Position numbers and translations under genes: made by a program. The notes beneath the pieces were generated by a model. It searched no databases. It was not told the origin of the DNA and saw only the letters and a list, made by a program, of their open reading frames with translations. Positions 11,201-18,217 of a DNA stretch of 64,000 nt are shown piece by piece. Where the stretch lies: assembly GCF_011752525.1 (NCBI RefSeq), contig NZ_VWXI01000002.1:248001-312000 (forward strand), in the 5' to 3' direction. The DNA comes from Pantoea sp. Cy-639. GTDB taxonomy: Bacteria; Pseudomonadota; Gammaproteobacteria; Pseudomonadales; Pseudomonadaceae. Each line of letters begins with the position of its first letter. The first letter of the stretch is position 1.

Positions 11201-14200
11201 CCAGGGTCAACTGGCTGTTGCTGAACAATTCGCCATGATCCTGGACCAGCCCCGCCATACGGGCATCGAGCACGCCATTGCTGGCGATCCGTCCACCGTT
11301 GTTGACCTGGCCGGCACGCAGGCTCAGTGTCGTGTCGCTGATGATCCGGCCACCCAGCAGGTTGTCCAGACGCCCGGTGACCAGGCTCGTAGCGCCCTGG
11401 CTCTTGATCAGGCCTTGCCCGCTGTTGTCCAGGCTGGCGCTGGAGAGGCTGAGGTACTGGGCGCTTTCGACGACACCGCCCTGGTTGAGCAGGCCTGCCG
11501 CGCTGGTCAATACCAGCGGGCCGGCGCTGGAAATGCTGCCGCCACGGTTGTCCAGTTGTTCACCGCTCAGGCTCAGTGCACCTTCACTGACAAGCTTGCC
11601 CTGGCCGTTCAACAGATGGCCATCGAGCAGTGCCGCCGGTTGTGCGGTGAGACGAACCTGCAGCGAGCGCTGCCCCGAGAGCGTGCCCTGGGTGTTGTCC
11701 AGATGCCCGCCGGTCAGGCTGACATCCTGGCCGAACAACAGGCCGCGCGCCTGGTTGATGACCTTGGCCACGGTCATGTCCAGGCGGGTGCCGGCCAACA
11801 GCTTGCCGCCACTGTTGTCCAACTGCCCCGCGCTGACGCCGACAGCTTGCTGGCCGGAGATTTCACCACCGCGGTTGTCAGCGGAATCCACCTCGATCTT
11901 CAGCGCTTTCGTGCTGCCTACCAAGCCGCCCGCGCGGTTGTCCAGCCGGCCGCCGATCAGGCTCAGGCCACCCTGGGCCACCAGCTCGCCCGCCTGTTGA
12001 TCGAGCGTTTTGACGGTGGCGAGCAGATCGCCCTGGCTGGCGATGCGCCCTTTGCCATTGTTGACGGTGTCGGCGTGCAGGAGAACCTGGCCACCCGCAC
12101 TGACCAGGCCTTGCTGGTTGAGCAGTTCACCGCTGTCGAGATCCAGCTTGCCCGCACCGTTGAGCAGACCCTCACGGTTGTCGAGCAATGCCAGGCGCAA
12201 CGTCAGGTCCTGATTGCCACGCACGACACCACCGCGGTTGTCCAATGAGGTGCCACGCAGGCTCAGGCTGCCCTGCCCGGACAGACGCCCCGCACGGTTG
12301 TCGATGCGATCGACCAGCAGTTCCATGGTGCCTTTGGCGAGCACGGCACCTGCGGCCTGGTTGTCCAGCAGACCGCTGAGTGCCAGCGACAGGCTACCGT
12401 CACTGACCAGACTGCCACCGCTGCGGTTGTCGAGGCTCGTGGCAGCAACCTTCAACGCATGGCCGGCACCCAGGGTCCCGCCCTGGTTGAACAGCGCCCC
12501 CGTCACGCCCAGGTCCAGGCTGCCGTCGCTCATCACCTGGCCCTGGCCGTTGGCCAGGCTGGCCGCCCTGATCGTGCTGATGCCGGCGCCGGATACTTCG
12601 CCCGCCTCGTTGAGCAGTGCGCCGGCCAATGTGAGGTCCAGGTTGGCGGAGCTGCTGAACAACCCGTCGTGGTTATCCAGGCTGACCGCTTCTGCCGTCA
12701 GGCCGGCGGCGGCAATTTGGCCGCCGACATTGAGCAACGCCTGGCGGATATGCAGATCGATGGCCTTGCCACTGAGCAGGTCGCCGTAACTGTTGTCCAG
12801 GTGCTCGGCGAACAGGCTGAAGCCCTGTTCGCTCGAGATTTCGCCAGACCGGTTGACCACCGTGGACAAGTTGCGCAGCCGCAACGGCCCCACTGCGTTG
12901 ATCAAACCGTCGCTGTTGTCCAGCAGCCCCTGGTTCAGGTCCAGGGTCAGGGCACTGCCACTGTACAACTGGCCACCGCCATGCTGGTCGAGCCCGGCCA
13001 GCGTGGCGCTCAACGCCTTGTCACTGGCGATTCGCCCACCGTGGTTGTCGACCTGGCCGGCGCTGAGGTCGAGGCGGTCGCCGCTGGTGAGGTAGCCGGC
13101 CTGATTGCTCAAGCCACCAGTGGTCACACGCAATCCGGCATCGGCGGCGATACGCCCCCGACTGTTGTCGAGCGAGAGGCTGGCCAGGGTCAAGGCGCCA
13201 CCGGCGAGCAGTTGCCCGCCGGCGTTGCCAACACCCTGCCCCGCCGTCAGTGTCAGGTTGCCCGCCCCGCTCACCCGGCCACTGTCGTTGAGCAGGTTGA
13301 CCAGGTCGAGGCCGAGGTCGGCATCACTGCGCAGCACGCCCTGGCGGTTGTCCAGTTGCCCATTGGCGCCGTTACCGTCGCGCAGCAGCAACGACAGCCC
13401 CTGCTTGGCATACAGGCTGCCTTGAGCACTATTGTCCAACTGCCCGGCGACGAGGGTGACTGTGCGCTGGCCGGAGATGATGCCCTTGGCCTGGTTATCG
13501 AGACGAGCCAGGGTCAGTGCCAGGTTGCCGTTGGCGACTACCCGACCGCCGCCGCTGTTGTCCAGGTGGCCGCCGTTGACAGTGAGGTCGGAAACGCTGC
13601 TGATTTCGCCGCCACGGTTGTCGATCTGGGTCGCCTTGAGGGTCAGGTTGCCCTGCGTGGCAATCCGCCCACCCAGCCGGTTGTCCAGGCCGGCTGCATT
13701 CAGTTGCAACGTGCCCACCGCGCCGAGTACGCCGCCCTGGTTGAGCAGTTGCCCGGCGACGGCGAGGTCCAGGGTACCGTCGCTGCTCACTCGCCCTTGA
13801 TGGTTGTCGAGCGCTCCGTCCACCGTCAGGTTCAGGCCGTTGCGCGCTTCCAGGGTACCTTGACGGTTGGCCAGGGAAGCCACGCGGGCATCCAGCGCCG
13901 CAGCTCTGACCAGACCCAGGGTGTTGTCCAGGGCGCGCGCGATGCGCAAGGTCAGTTGCTGGTCCGCAAGCAGCTTGCCGCCTCGGTTATCCAGGCTGGC
14001 GGCCGCCACGGTGAAGGTCTGCCGACTGGAAATCTCTCCCCCCTGGTTGTCGACCCCGTTCAGGTTGCTCAGCAGCAACTGGCCAGGCGCGTTGATCAGG
14101 CCACCGCGGTTGTCCAGATGGCCGTTGTTCAGGTCGAGGGCCAGACTGTCCTGGCTGTAGAGCTGCCCGCCGCCAACCTGGCTCAGGCCACTGACACTGG

Positions 14201-16898
14201 CCTTTACATCACGGGCATAAATGCGACCGGCAGTGCCGTTGTCCAGTTGCCCGGCACCTAGCTGCAAGGTCGCACCCGCCAGCAATTGCCCCTGGTAGTT
14301 GACCAGGTCGGCGCCGGTCAGTTGCAGGTTGCCTCCGGCGCTGAACAGGCCGCTCTGGTTGAGCAGGTTGCCGGCCAGCGTGGCCGTCAGGTCGGCACCG
14401 CTGGTGAGCTTGCCGAACGCGTTGTCGAGGCCAGTGGCCGTCAGTGCCAACGCGGAGCCCGCAGCCAGGACACCGTGGTCGTTATCGATACCGGCACTGT
14501 CCAGGCGCAGGCTTGCGCTGGCCTGGATCCGGCCATTGCGGTTGTCCAAAGCGCCCAGGCCCAGCCGGACATCCGCGCCCTGCACCTCACCGTCCCGGTT
14601 GTCCAGCCCGGCACTGACCACCAGGCCAAGACCACCCTCGCTCTTGAGCTTGCCGCCGCGGTTGTCCAGATGGTCGCCGCGCAGTTCGAAACCAAGCGCG
14701 CTGGAAATCTCCCCAGCCTGATTGTTCACCGCCGCCAGGTTGAGCAACTGCAGTTGGCCAGGCACCGTGACCAGCCCACCCTGGTTGTTCCATGTGCCGT
14801 GATTCAGGTCCAGGCGCAGGCCCGACTGGCCGTGCAGGCGCCCGGCGCTGTTGTCCAGGCTGCCCACCGCCACCTGCAGGTCGCCCTGCGCACTGAGGTT
14901 GCCGTCATGGTTGTTCAGCACGCCCGCGACGCGGGCTCCCATACCACCCTGGCTGAAAACCATGCCCCGTTGATCGTTGAGCAGGCTGGCGGCATCGATC
15001 CACAAGCCTTGGGCGCTGATCAGGCCGGCACTGTTACCCAGTGCCCCGGCGATGCTCAGGGTCAAGGCCTGGTCGCTCAGCAACTTGCCGGCACCGTTGT
15101 CGAGGCCACTCGCCACCACGCTGAACGCGCGATTACTGGAAATCTCGCCCTGGCGGTTGTCGACGTTGGCCAGATGCTCCAGGTCCAGCTGGCCATTGGC
15201 ATTGATCACCCCGCCACGGTTGTCCAGGTGACCGTGGCGCACGTCGAGGCGCAGGCCATTGTCACTGTGCAGGCTCCCGCCACCCTGCTGGTCCAGGCTG
15301 CCGATGCTGGCCGTCAGTTGCTGCGCGCTATTGACCTGCCCGCCACGGTTGTCGAGCAGGCCAGCGGCCTGCAAGTCGAGGGATTGGCCAGCCGAAACCA
15401 GGCCCGCAACGTTGTCCAGCGAAGCCACGCGCAACGTCACTTGACCCAAGCTGGACAGTTCGCCATTGCGGTTGATCAAGGTCATGCTGTTGACGTCCAG
15501 CGCAACACTGCCGGCGATCAAGCCACCTTGGCCATTGAGCAGGGTCTGGCTGTTGACACCAAGGTCCCCTGCGGACAGGACACGCCCCCGATTCTGGTTG
15601 TCCAACTGCTGCGCGTCGATCCGGGCAGTGCGCCCGGCACTCAGGGTGCCGCCCTGGTTCGCCAGGTCAGCGGTGTTGATAGCGAGGTCGCGGCTGGCAG
15701 CCAGGGTGTGCCCGTTGTTGTCGACGGCTTGCGCGGTCACCTGCAGGTCACCCTGGTGATTGCGGCTGCCGTCGGCGTTGACCCCGGCCTCGACGATGCC
15801 CTGGTTGAGCACCCGGCCAGCGCTGTCCAGGCGCAGGCTATCGCCGGCGGCCAAACTCCGCTGGTTGCGCAGGTCACCCTGGCTGGTGATCGCCAGGTCC
15901 TTGGCGGCATGGACCGGCCCCTGCACATCCACACCCTGCGCCTTGGCGGCCAGCGCACCGCCCGCGAAGGCCTGCCCCAGGTCCAGCTTGCCGTTGGCAT
16001 CGATATGGATATCGCCACCGGCGATCATGTCGCCAGCCAGCCGAACCCCGACGCCCGCCTCGGTACCGACCAGGCGGATGGTGTTGGCGTACATTCCCCC
16101 CAACGCCGACGAGTCGATCGCCAGCTCCGGTGCCGGGCTGCCGTCGCCGGCCCGGGCGGTAGCGGCCAGGGTGTGGGCATCGACATCGTTGCGGCCGGCG
16201 ACGATGTCCAGCTTGTTCGCCTGGATCCGCGCATTGATCTGCGTGGCGCGGGTGATGATCTCGAATTGGTCGACATTGCTCGCATTGAGCCCAGCGCCCT
16301 GGATGGACACGGAGCCCTGATCGACCTGGTAGCGGCTCAACTGGCCGTTATCGATCACCGGCTTGCCCGTGCTGAGCGTGACGTTGGGCGTGTTGATGAA
16401 ACCGCAACCGTCGCAACTGATCCCGTGGGGGTTGGCAACGATGACATGCGCGGACTTGCCCGCCACTTCGGTGTAACCACGCAACTGGCTGGGGTTTGCG
16501 CCATTGACTTCGTTGAGGATGATGTCGGCGGCCCGGCCATTGAGGTTCGGGTTACCGACAATGATCCCGCCCAGCTGGGTGGCCTGCGTGCGCTCGGTGG
16601 CGTTGTTGAGGATCAGCCCCTGGGCATCGACGTTGTAGTCCTTGAACTGGTTGTGCGACAGGCCATTGGCATTCGGCGTGGCAATATTGACGATCGGCAC
16701 ACCATTGCCCGCCTGGGCCAGCCCGGTGCCCGGCGCACTGACCACGATACCTTCGGCCTGGGCCCACAGCGGCTGCCAGAACATGACGTTCGCCAGCAGG
16801 AACGCCAGCGCACGCTTGGAAATACCGCAGAACGATCCGCGCGATTGCACGGTCGCCGAAGGCAGTCGGGCCAGGAAAACGAATTGGCGGGCATCCAT
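2220..16898 (-). CDS. cdiA: Giant filamentous-haemagglutinin / CdiA-type contact-dependent toxin exoprotein
   Basis: A 4,892-residue TpsA exoprotein. An extended signal peptide (about 1-47, ending PLWAQ) is followed by the TPS secretion domain with NPNL (near 114) and NPHGISCDGCGF (near 150). Residues about 270-3240 are haemagglutinin type 1 repeats built on LDNRGG-like units. A non-repetitive segment (about 3250-3500) with VRCYSCSSYMDGK is the likely receptor-binding region. Type 2 repeats lie at about 3790-4350, a hydrophobic Gly/Ala stretch and DUF637-type pretoxin region at about 4390-4600, and a degenerate VENN-like ATVNNYLKH near 4619. The last ~270 residues should be the toxin; I do not recognise its family. 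The cytoplasmic immunity gene follows directly. No tpsB gene is adjacent. The ATG lacks a strong Shine-Dalgarno. The long open frames on the opposite strand are composition artefacts. Confidence 0.93.
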   Translation of the reverse strand: MDARQFVFLARLPSATVQSRGSFCGISKRALAFLLANVMFWQPLWAQAEGIVVSAPGTGLAQAGNGVPIVNIATPNANGLSHNQFKDYNVDAQGLILNNATERTQATQLGGIIVGNPNLNGRAADIILNEVNGANPSQLRGYTEVAGKSAHVIVANPHGISCDGCGFINTPNVTLSTGKPVIDNGQLSRYQVDQGSVSIQGAGLNASNVDQFEIITRATQINARIQANKLDIVAGRNDVDAHTLAATARAGDGSPAPELAIDSSALGGMYANTIRLVGTEAGVGVRLAGDMIAGGDIHIDANGKLDLGQAFAGGALAAKAQGVDVQGPVHAAKDLAITSQGDLRNQRSLAAGDSLRLDSAGRVLNQGIVEAGVNADGSRNHQGDLQVTAQAVDNNGHTLAASRDLAINTADLANQGGTLSAGRTARIDAQQLDNQNRGRVLSAGDLGVNSQTLLNGQGGLIAGSVALDVNSMTLINRNGELSSLGQVTLRVASLDNVAGLVSAGQSLDLQAAGLLDNRGGQVNSAQQLTASIGSLDQQGGGSLHSDNGLRLDVRHGHLDNRGGVINANGQLDLEHLANVDNRQGEISSNRAFSVVASGLDNGAGKLLSDQALTLSIAGALGNSAGLISAQGLWIDAASLLNDQRGMVFSQGGMGARVAGVLNNHDGNLSAQGDLQVAVGSLDNSAGRLHGQSGLRLDLNHGTWNNQGGLVTVPGQLQLLNLAAVNNQAGEISSALGFELRGDHLDNRGGKLKSEGGLGLVVSAGLDNRDGEVQGADVRLGLGALDNRNGRIQASASLRLDSAGIDNDHGVLAAGSALALTATGLDNAFGKLTSGADLTATLAGNLLNQSGLFSAGGNLQLTGADLVNYQGQLLAGATLQLGAGQLDNGTAGRIYARDVKASVSGLSQVGGGQLYSQDSLALDLNNGHLDNRGGLINAPGQLLLSNLNGVDNQGGEISSRQTFTVAAASLDNRGGKLLADQQLTLRIARALDNTLGLVRAAALDARVASLANRQGTLEARNGLNLTVDGALDNHQGRVSSDGTLDLAVAGQLLNQGGVLGAVGTLQLNAAGLDNRLGGRIATQGNLTLKATQIDNRGGEISSVSDLTVNGGHLDNSGGGRVVANGNLALTLARLDNQAKGIISGQRTVTLVAGQLDNSAQGSLYAKQGLSLLLRDGNGANGQLDNRQGVLRSDADLGLDLVNLLNDSGRVSGAGNLTLTAGQGVGNAGGQLLAGGALTLASLSLDNSRGRIAADAGLRVTTGGLSNQAGYLTSGDRLDLSAGQVDNHGGRIASDKALSATLAGLDQHGGGQLYSGSALTLDLNQGLLDNSDGLINAVGPLRLRNLSTVVNRSGEISSEQGFSLFAEHLDNSYGDLLSGKAIDLHIRQALLNVGGQIAAAGLTAEAVSLDNHDGLFSSSANLDLTLAGALLNEAGEVSGAGISTIRAASLANGQGQVMSDGSLDLGVTGALFNQGGTLGAGHALKVAATSLDNRSGGSLVSDGSLSLALSGLLDNQAAGAVLAKGTMELLVDRIDNRAGRLSGQGSLSLRGTSLDNRGGVVRGNQDLTLRLALLDNREGLLNGAGKLDLDSGELLNQQGLVSAGGQVLLHADTVNNGKGRIASQGDLLATVKTLDQQAGELVAQGGLSLIGGRLDNRAGGLVGSTKALKIEVDSADNRGGEISGQQAVGVSAGQLDNSGGKLLAGTRLDMTVAKVINQARGLLFGQDVSLTGGHLDNTQGTLSGQRSLQVRLTAQPAALLDGHLLNGQGKLVSEGALSLSGEQLDNRGGSISSAGPLVLTSAAGLLNQGGVVESAQYLSLSSASLDNSGQGLIKSQGATSLVTGRLDNLLGGRIISDTTLSLRAGQVNNGGRIASNGVLDARMAGLVQDHGELFSNSQLTLDLDQGDLSNQGLINASQLVLKNLGVVTNRGGEISSQNAFTLAARSLDNGGGKLVSDQGLVLRSEQGLGNSQGRISAASLDLGSLSLDNRDGRISSRGSLTVNARDALVNQGGTLIAAGALSLAGASLDNRHGEVAGKALVEVDVATIDNQSGQLIGTDRVEVTSSHLDNRGGLLGATKALKLSVDTLDNRGGELTGNSDVSVTGLSLDNSDGGVVFAAGNLALAVQRVINNSRGQVNGQGVSLVGASLSNNGGFIRAQLPLVLKLSGDLDNQQGTLSSESTLALTAGSLDNRNGSLGSAGALSLNLRNGLDNTHGELVSDASLLLRSASLVNDQGSLSAKGAVDLVTGALSNRGGRLNSAQTLDLTAGQVSNGGSIGSLQALTAKVTGLDQLGGKLISDTRLSLDLQGGKLDNQGGLIHSAGPLLLGNLVDVSNHNGEISSTQAFTLEARSLDNDNGRVLASQDLNLVIAKTLSNIKGLIGAANLRIDAGSVDNRTGLLNSRGDLQLDSGGLLDNRQQGLVSAAGALKLRSGDLYNQGGSLLGTGSVALVARTLNNSTSGLINSQGRLDITAEGLDSSNGEVSARGDLGLNLGALSVNSGRILGEQALTLDLGGHDLSNRNGLIQAGGALNVQHVGVFDNVGGELSAKQGLTLSANRLDNGNGRLIGTRQVFLNVGSVANQNGLLSGWQGLTLYGGSLDNRNAGTLSSRSGALDVQLSGSLLNSGDGALVSQGRMDIGAASLDNSGGVLSSGDALQLNVTSLGNQSGSIDAQQWITVNGTDLDNSAGRIAGNGSLTLDLRGILTNTGGTLVSADTLLLKQALQVANQGGKIVSRGRLELNAGSLDNSQLGTLAAKEQVKVNASSILRNSAQGLIYSENADVRLQAAELINQQGEVQGRSGLLLDVGAGLDNRGGKLLAQGGNLVVQRAGSLSNQGGILASLAGLLDVNVSGVLDNRRDASGKGGVVQGQQLLMVAGVVDNSGGRIAAQSGDARIRGGDLINAGGGLYAKGLVRVDGLGLDNSAGQLAGGRIELALGDELVNRSGVIESDTLLQVSAGGVDNQSGQLRALGTAGKSDFQIRGGFDNRFGRVEIGNTDLTLNTTSLSNLNGVVLHGGTGNFDVSMANLANSGGNLVTRGGLTLNAASWTNSSVIQAGRLTVNVGELNQTAEGRLLASESFSGSGNNWSTAGVIASDGRFDLTLGGSLNASGRTSSLGAMNLTLGQLTVGGSASLSAGDNTMVKVGGLLSNAGRLTSAANLTLEAGGIDNYGSLGSGQVLTASTANLVNQGGFIFSGADMALYVQNLTNREGDIYSLGAIRVARDAQGTRAALLENISGTLESLGDFTIAATTVSNKRLDFDPTPTLQSGYIGVRCYSCSSYMDGKVQIAPVSHLVWGKTYTYDAVGQVTKQSSLVAGRNLSVASETFSNSNSTVSAAGNIDIRTGTFSNTGTSLNGYSELKYIDVGKVGWSLWKEIVQYNADHDAGYNGGIRFWNAAGSESMASITSGSRSIGKGEIRSWTNFASMRLDTGLSGSSQKYGYAEFVLPANYASGRVDNAPAVIQGTDPFLTQRVENAGSNYLPSVVEAGGAVSITAASKITNGVERAYSRGAAGAARSLDTKVAGSAPVIVLNRQLPPNLAQQQVNPLSLPGFSLPTNPNGLFRLSDKAASAAGVAQGDSTSGNWTLSGASIDLAQREQAVPGASARTLKLDDIGALAAGAHQVAVTAREAAVIDGNGRSIQVSPVTAVDNGTWKSGRTSADAITRNEVIGSQTSVADSTGSVSATGQGAGNTGPGDGQVGISQPTRPDLAPVVSQVPVVVPASERADVPGVDARTAKVTAPGSTPATATAGQVIQRVEGLPDRTVPPQPHKYLVETNPLLTDLKQFMSSDYLLAGLGYNPDESAKRLGDGFYEQRLIQQAVVAATGQRFLAGQTSDEKMFKYLMDNAIASKQQLNLAVGVGLTSEQVAALTHDIVWLEEATINGQKVLVPVVYLANANNRLAPNGALVAGKNLDLIAGQDLVNVGTLRATDNLSASAGNDILNGGLIQAGNRVDLLAGNDIVNKAGGIISGRDVSLTTLIGDVVNERSVTSHVTDSARLSARKDYADSAARIEAANDMSINAGRDLLSAGGVLQSGRDTTLQAGRDIVLGSAEAVDSAAYGRTKTQSIVQSGSSVTAGRDFTAVAGRDLTAVASRIEAQRDIDISARGDVTLASAADEQHASYTSKKLKTQEDHVRQVGAELKAGGDIAISAGEDLAMSASRISAGDEAYLVAGGKLALLAAEDSDYSLYDKKKKGSFGSKYIKRDEVTRITNVGSAITTGGDLTLVSAGDQLYQVAKLDSGGDLTLSSGGGITFEAVKDLHQESHIKSKNSLAWNSAKGKGNTDETLRQSQLVAQGEVLIKAVDGLKIDIRQIDQETVSQAIDSMVAADPQLAWLKDAERRGDVDWRQVKELHESFKYSHSGLGQGAILAIIIIVTVLTAGAASSAIGTAAGASSGSAMAAGTAATATTAATSAGWANMALTAVATSAASGATISTINNRGDLGAVFKDVTSSESLKNYVIAGVSAGVGGYVADSSFITQMGTRLAVSSALKTVASGGKFIDNVGEAALGLAADALTGAVYNQVGSSLVGSGLPTRVAVHAIVGGLIGEMAGGDFATSALAAGANKALIQMYGEQIFPGAAHDQLLAMTSQLLGMSVAAVAGGSDKDQQVAGWVAQQATVNNYLKHEEVDKFAQELVGCRGAENPAGCRGGVLDKYEGIRVSKTGAWFEGCKAKGEGDCSNQYTDVKAGSSALDALAELSTLTNDERAMVRIIQDRHYDEERQAQYFWYQTFMAESGAAGIATGLAGRGSKGTGSARPDSGPTSGVVGLEPKSGSSKANASNTPRFIADSAGNIIDLEFTKGLTKTNVTVAGTRGGVQYPLQGQTPNSYANLGNGHAVVYGPEGRALYDVSSSRIKVVEWNQAPNGSYFPKKGNDTKAFEGNVPQSVLDHLGLN
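7180..16000 (-). repeat. Tandem haemagglutinin repeat tract with a higher-order block
   Basis: About 8.8 kb encodes degenerate repeats of roughly 20-22 residues with the core L-D-N-R-G-G. A longer block is layered on top: LDNxGGLINAxGxLxLxNL, then xGEISS, then SLDNxxGKLxSDQxLxL. The GEISS-type point recurs near 15139, 14704, 14031, 12833, 11101, 9882 and 9265 (the last degenerate), at uneven spacing. In filamentous haemagglutinins these repeats fold as a beta-helix shaft. Confidence 0.85.
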
Positions 16899-16928
16899 GT
16901 CGTTGTCTCGCGTCAGCAGTGGCGGTGC

Positions 16929-17147
16929 TTACAACAACAGCTCCAGCCGCAAACAGGTGGGCGGTTCGCGCTCGATGATCACGTCCGGGCGCTCCAGGGA
17001 ACAGGCGAAAGTGGCGCTGGCGGCCAGGCACAGGCGATCCCCCGGGGACAGGCTGTCGGCGACCTTGATTCGAGGGTGAAGAGGGGAAAGCGCAACCTCA
17101 TCGCGAGGTGGTGAAGCGACATGGCCCCAAGCTATGGCATTACGCCA
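16929..17147 (-). other. Possible 3' remnant of a gene upstream of cdiA
   Basis: The 400 bp between cdiA and tRNA-Ser contain a minus-strand open stretch of about 72 codons with no usable start codon. It reads ...SPLHPRIKVADSLSPGD..., then CLERPD-like residues, and ends PTCLRLELL at a TAA (16931-16929). The composition is protein-like and GC-rich, and changes to more AT-rich DNA after 17150. It might be the tail of a deleted gene or chance. It does not resemble the C-terminus of a TpsB transporter, which normally ends in an aromatic beta-strand. Confidence 0.2.
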
Positions 17148-17248
17148 TCACGGCGCCGCGATACTAATGGAGCTGAAAATCTGACGTCAAGAAAATTGCG
17201 TGACCACGTGCTGCCCAGGGGATGGCAAACATCCGTGGCAGAAACGAC

Positions 17249-17283
17249 GAAGCCCCCGAAAACTCAACGTTTTCGGGGGCTTC
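17249..17283 (-). terminator. Rho-independent terminator after tRNA-Ser
   Basis: A 15-bp perfect stem, GAAGCCCCCGAAAAC (17249-17263) with its complement (17269-17283), flanks a 5-nt loop. It lies just past the 3' end of the tRNA-Ser gene. The stem is symmetrical, so it could act in both directions. Confidence 0.75.
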
Positions 17284-17297
17284 GACTACTTCGCGTA

Positions 17298-17387
17298 TGG
17301 CGGAGAGATAGGGATTTGAACCCTAGGTACTGTTGCCAGTACAACGGATTTCGAATCCGTCCCGTTCGACCACTCCGGCATCTCTCC
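17298..17387 (-). tRNA. tRNA-Ser (anticodon CGA)
   Basis: The 90-nt minus-strand sequence begins GGAGAGATGCCGGAGTGG and ends TATCTCTCCGCCA with an encoded CCA. The acceptor stem GGAGAGA/TCTCTCC pairs. The anticodon stem ACGGATT/AATCCGT encloses CGA. The long variable arm (TGTACTGGCAACAGTAC) is the class II tRNA feature expected for serine. The T arm is GGGTTCAAATCCC. The accessory CDI block lies on its 3' side, a common position for integrated DNA. Confidence 0.97.
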
Positions 17388-17478
17388 AATGCCGCGCATC
17401 ATACCAGCGATTTCTTGAAAGGCAAACTTTTTTTCAAAAAAAATCGCGTGGTATCAGACGCTTGCGTGAACGCGCCGC

Positions 17479-18189
17479 TTACAGCGGCACGCCCAGGCGC
17501 TTGGCAACTTCTTCGTAGGCTTCGATCACGTCGCCCAGACCCTGGCGGAAGCGGTCCTTGTCCATCTTCTTGCGAGTCTCTTTGTCCCACAGGCGGCAAC
17601 CATCCGGGCTGAACTCGTCACCCAGGACGATCTGGCCGTGGAATACGCCGAACTCCAGCTTAAAGTCGACCAGCAGCAGGCCGGCGTCATCGAACAGCTT
17701 GCTCAGCACTTCGTTGACCTTCAACGACAGCTTCTTCATCTCGACCAACTGCTCGGCGGTGCCCCAACCGAAGGCGACGACGTGGGATTCGTTGATGAAG
17801 GGGTCGCCCTTCTCGTCGTTCTTCAGGAACAGCTCGAAGGTCGACGGCTCCAGCTTGATGCCTTCCTCGACCCCCAGACGCTTGACCAGGCTGCCGGCGG
17901 CATAGTTGCGCACCACGCACTCGACCGGAATCATGTCCAGCTTCTTTACCAGACACTCGTTGTCACCCAGCAGTTTGTCGAACTGGGTCGACACGCCGGC
18001 TTCTTCGAGCTTCTGCATGATGAAGGCGTTGAACTTGTTGTTCACCATGCCCTTGCGGTCCAGCTGCTCGATGCGCTTGCCGTCGAACGCCGAGGTGTCG
18101 TTACGGAACAGCAGGATCAAGCGGTCGGCGTCGTCGGTCTGGTAAACCGATTTGGCCTTGCCGCGGTAGAGTTCGTCGCGTTTTTCCAT
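17479..18189 (-). CDS. purC: Phosphoribosylaminoimidazole-succinocarboxamide synthase
   Basis: PurC (SAICAR synthetase) joins CAIR and aspartate using ATP in de novo purine synthesis in the cytoplasm. The 236-residue length is typical of the bacterial enzyme. Visible family features are [15 protein letters not shown] at the N-terminus, [28 protein letters not shown] (residues about 94-109) and LVDFKLEFG with [12 protein letters not shown] near the C-terminus. The start at 18189 gives [13 protein letters not shown]; an open frame continues upstream but is not conserved in character. It lies downstream of the metallo-hydrolase and bamC on the same strand, the usual Pseudomonas order, with tRNA-Ser beyond it. 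Confidence 0.97.
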   Translation of the reverse strand: MEKRDELYRGKAKSVYQTDDADRLILLFRNDTSAFDGKRIEQLDRKGMVNNKFNAFIMQKLEEAGVSTQFDKLLGDNECLVKKLDMIPVECVVRNYAAGSLVKRLGVEEGIKLEPSTFELFLKNDEKGDPFINESHVVAFGWGTAEQLVEMKKLSLKVNEVLSKLFDDAGLLLVDFKLEFGVFHGQIVLGDEFSPDGCRLWDKETRKKMDKDRFRQGLGDVIEAYEEVAKRLGVPL

Positions 18190-18217
18190 GATGGGCTCCG
18201 CTTGCTGAGTAGGTGGG

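Noticed and set aside
3159..17114. Very long open frames opposite to cdiA on the plus strand (about 997, 1571 and 942 codons)
   Set aside because: They lie entirely antisense to the repeat region. Their length follows from the GC-rich, repetitive codon use of LDNRGG-type units, which leaves few stop codons on the other strand. Their products are low-complexity and lack family features or ribosome binding sites.
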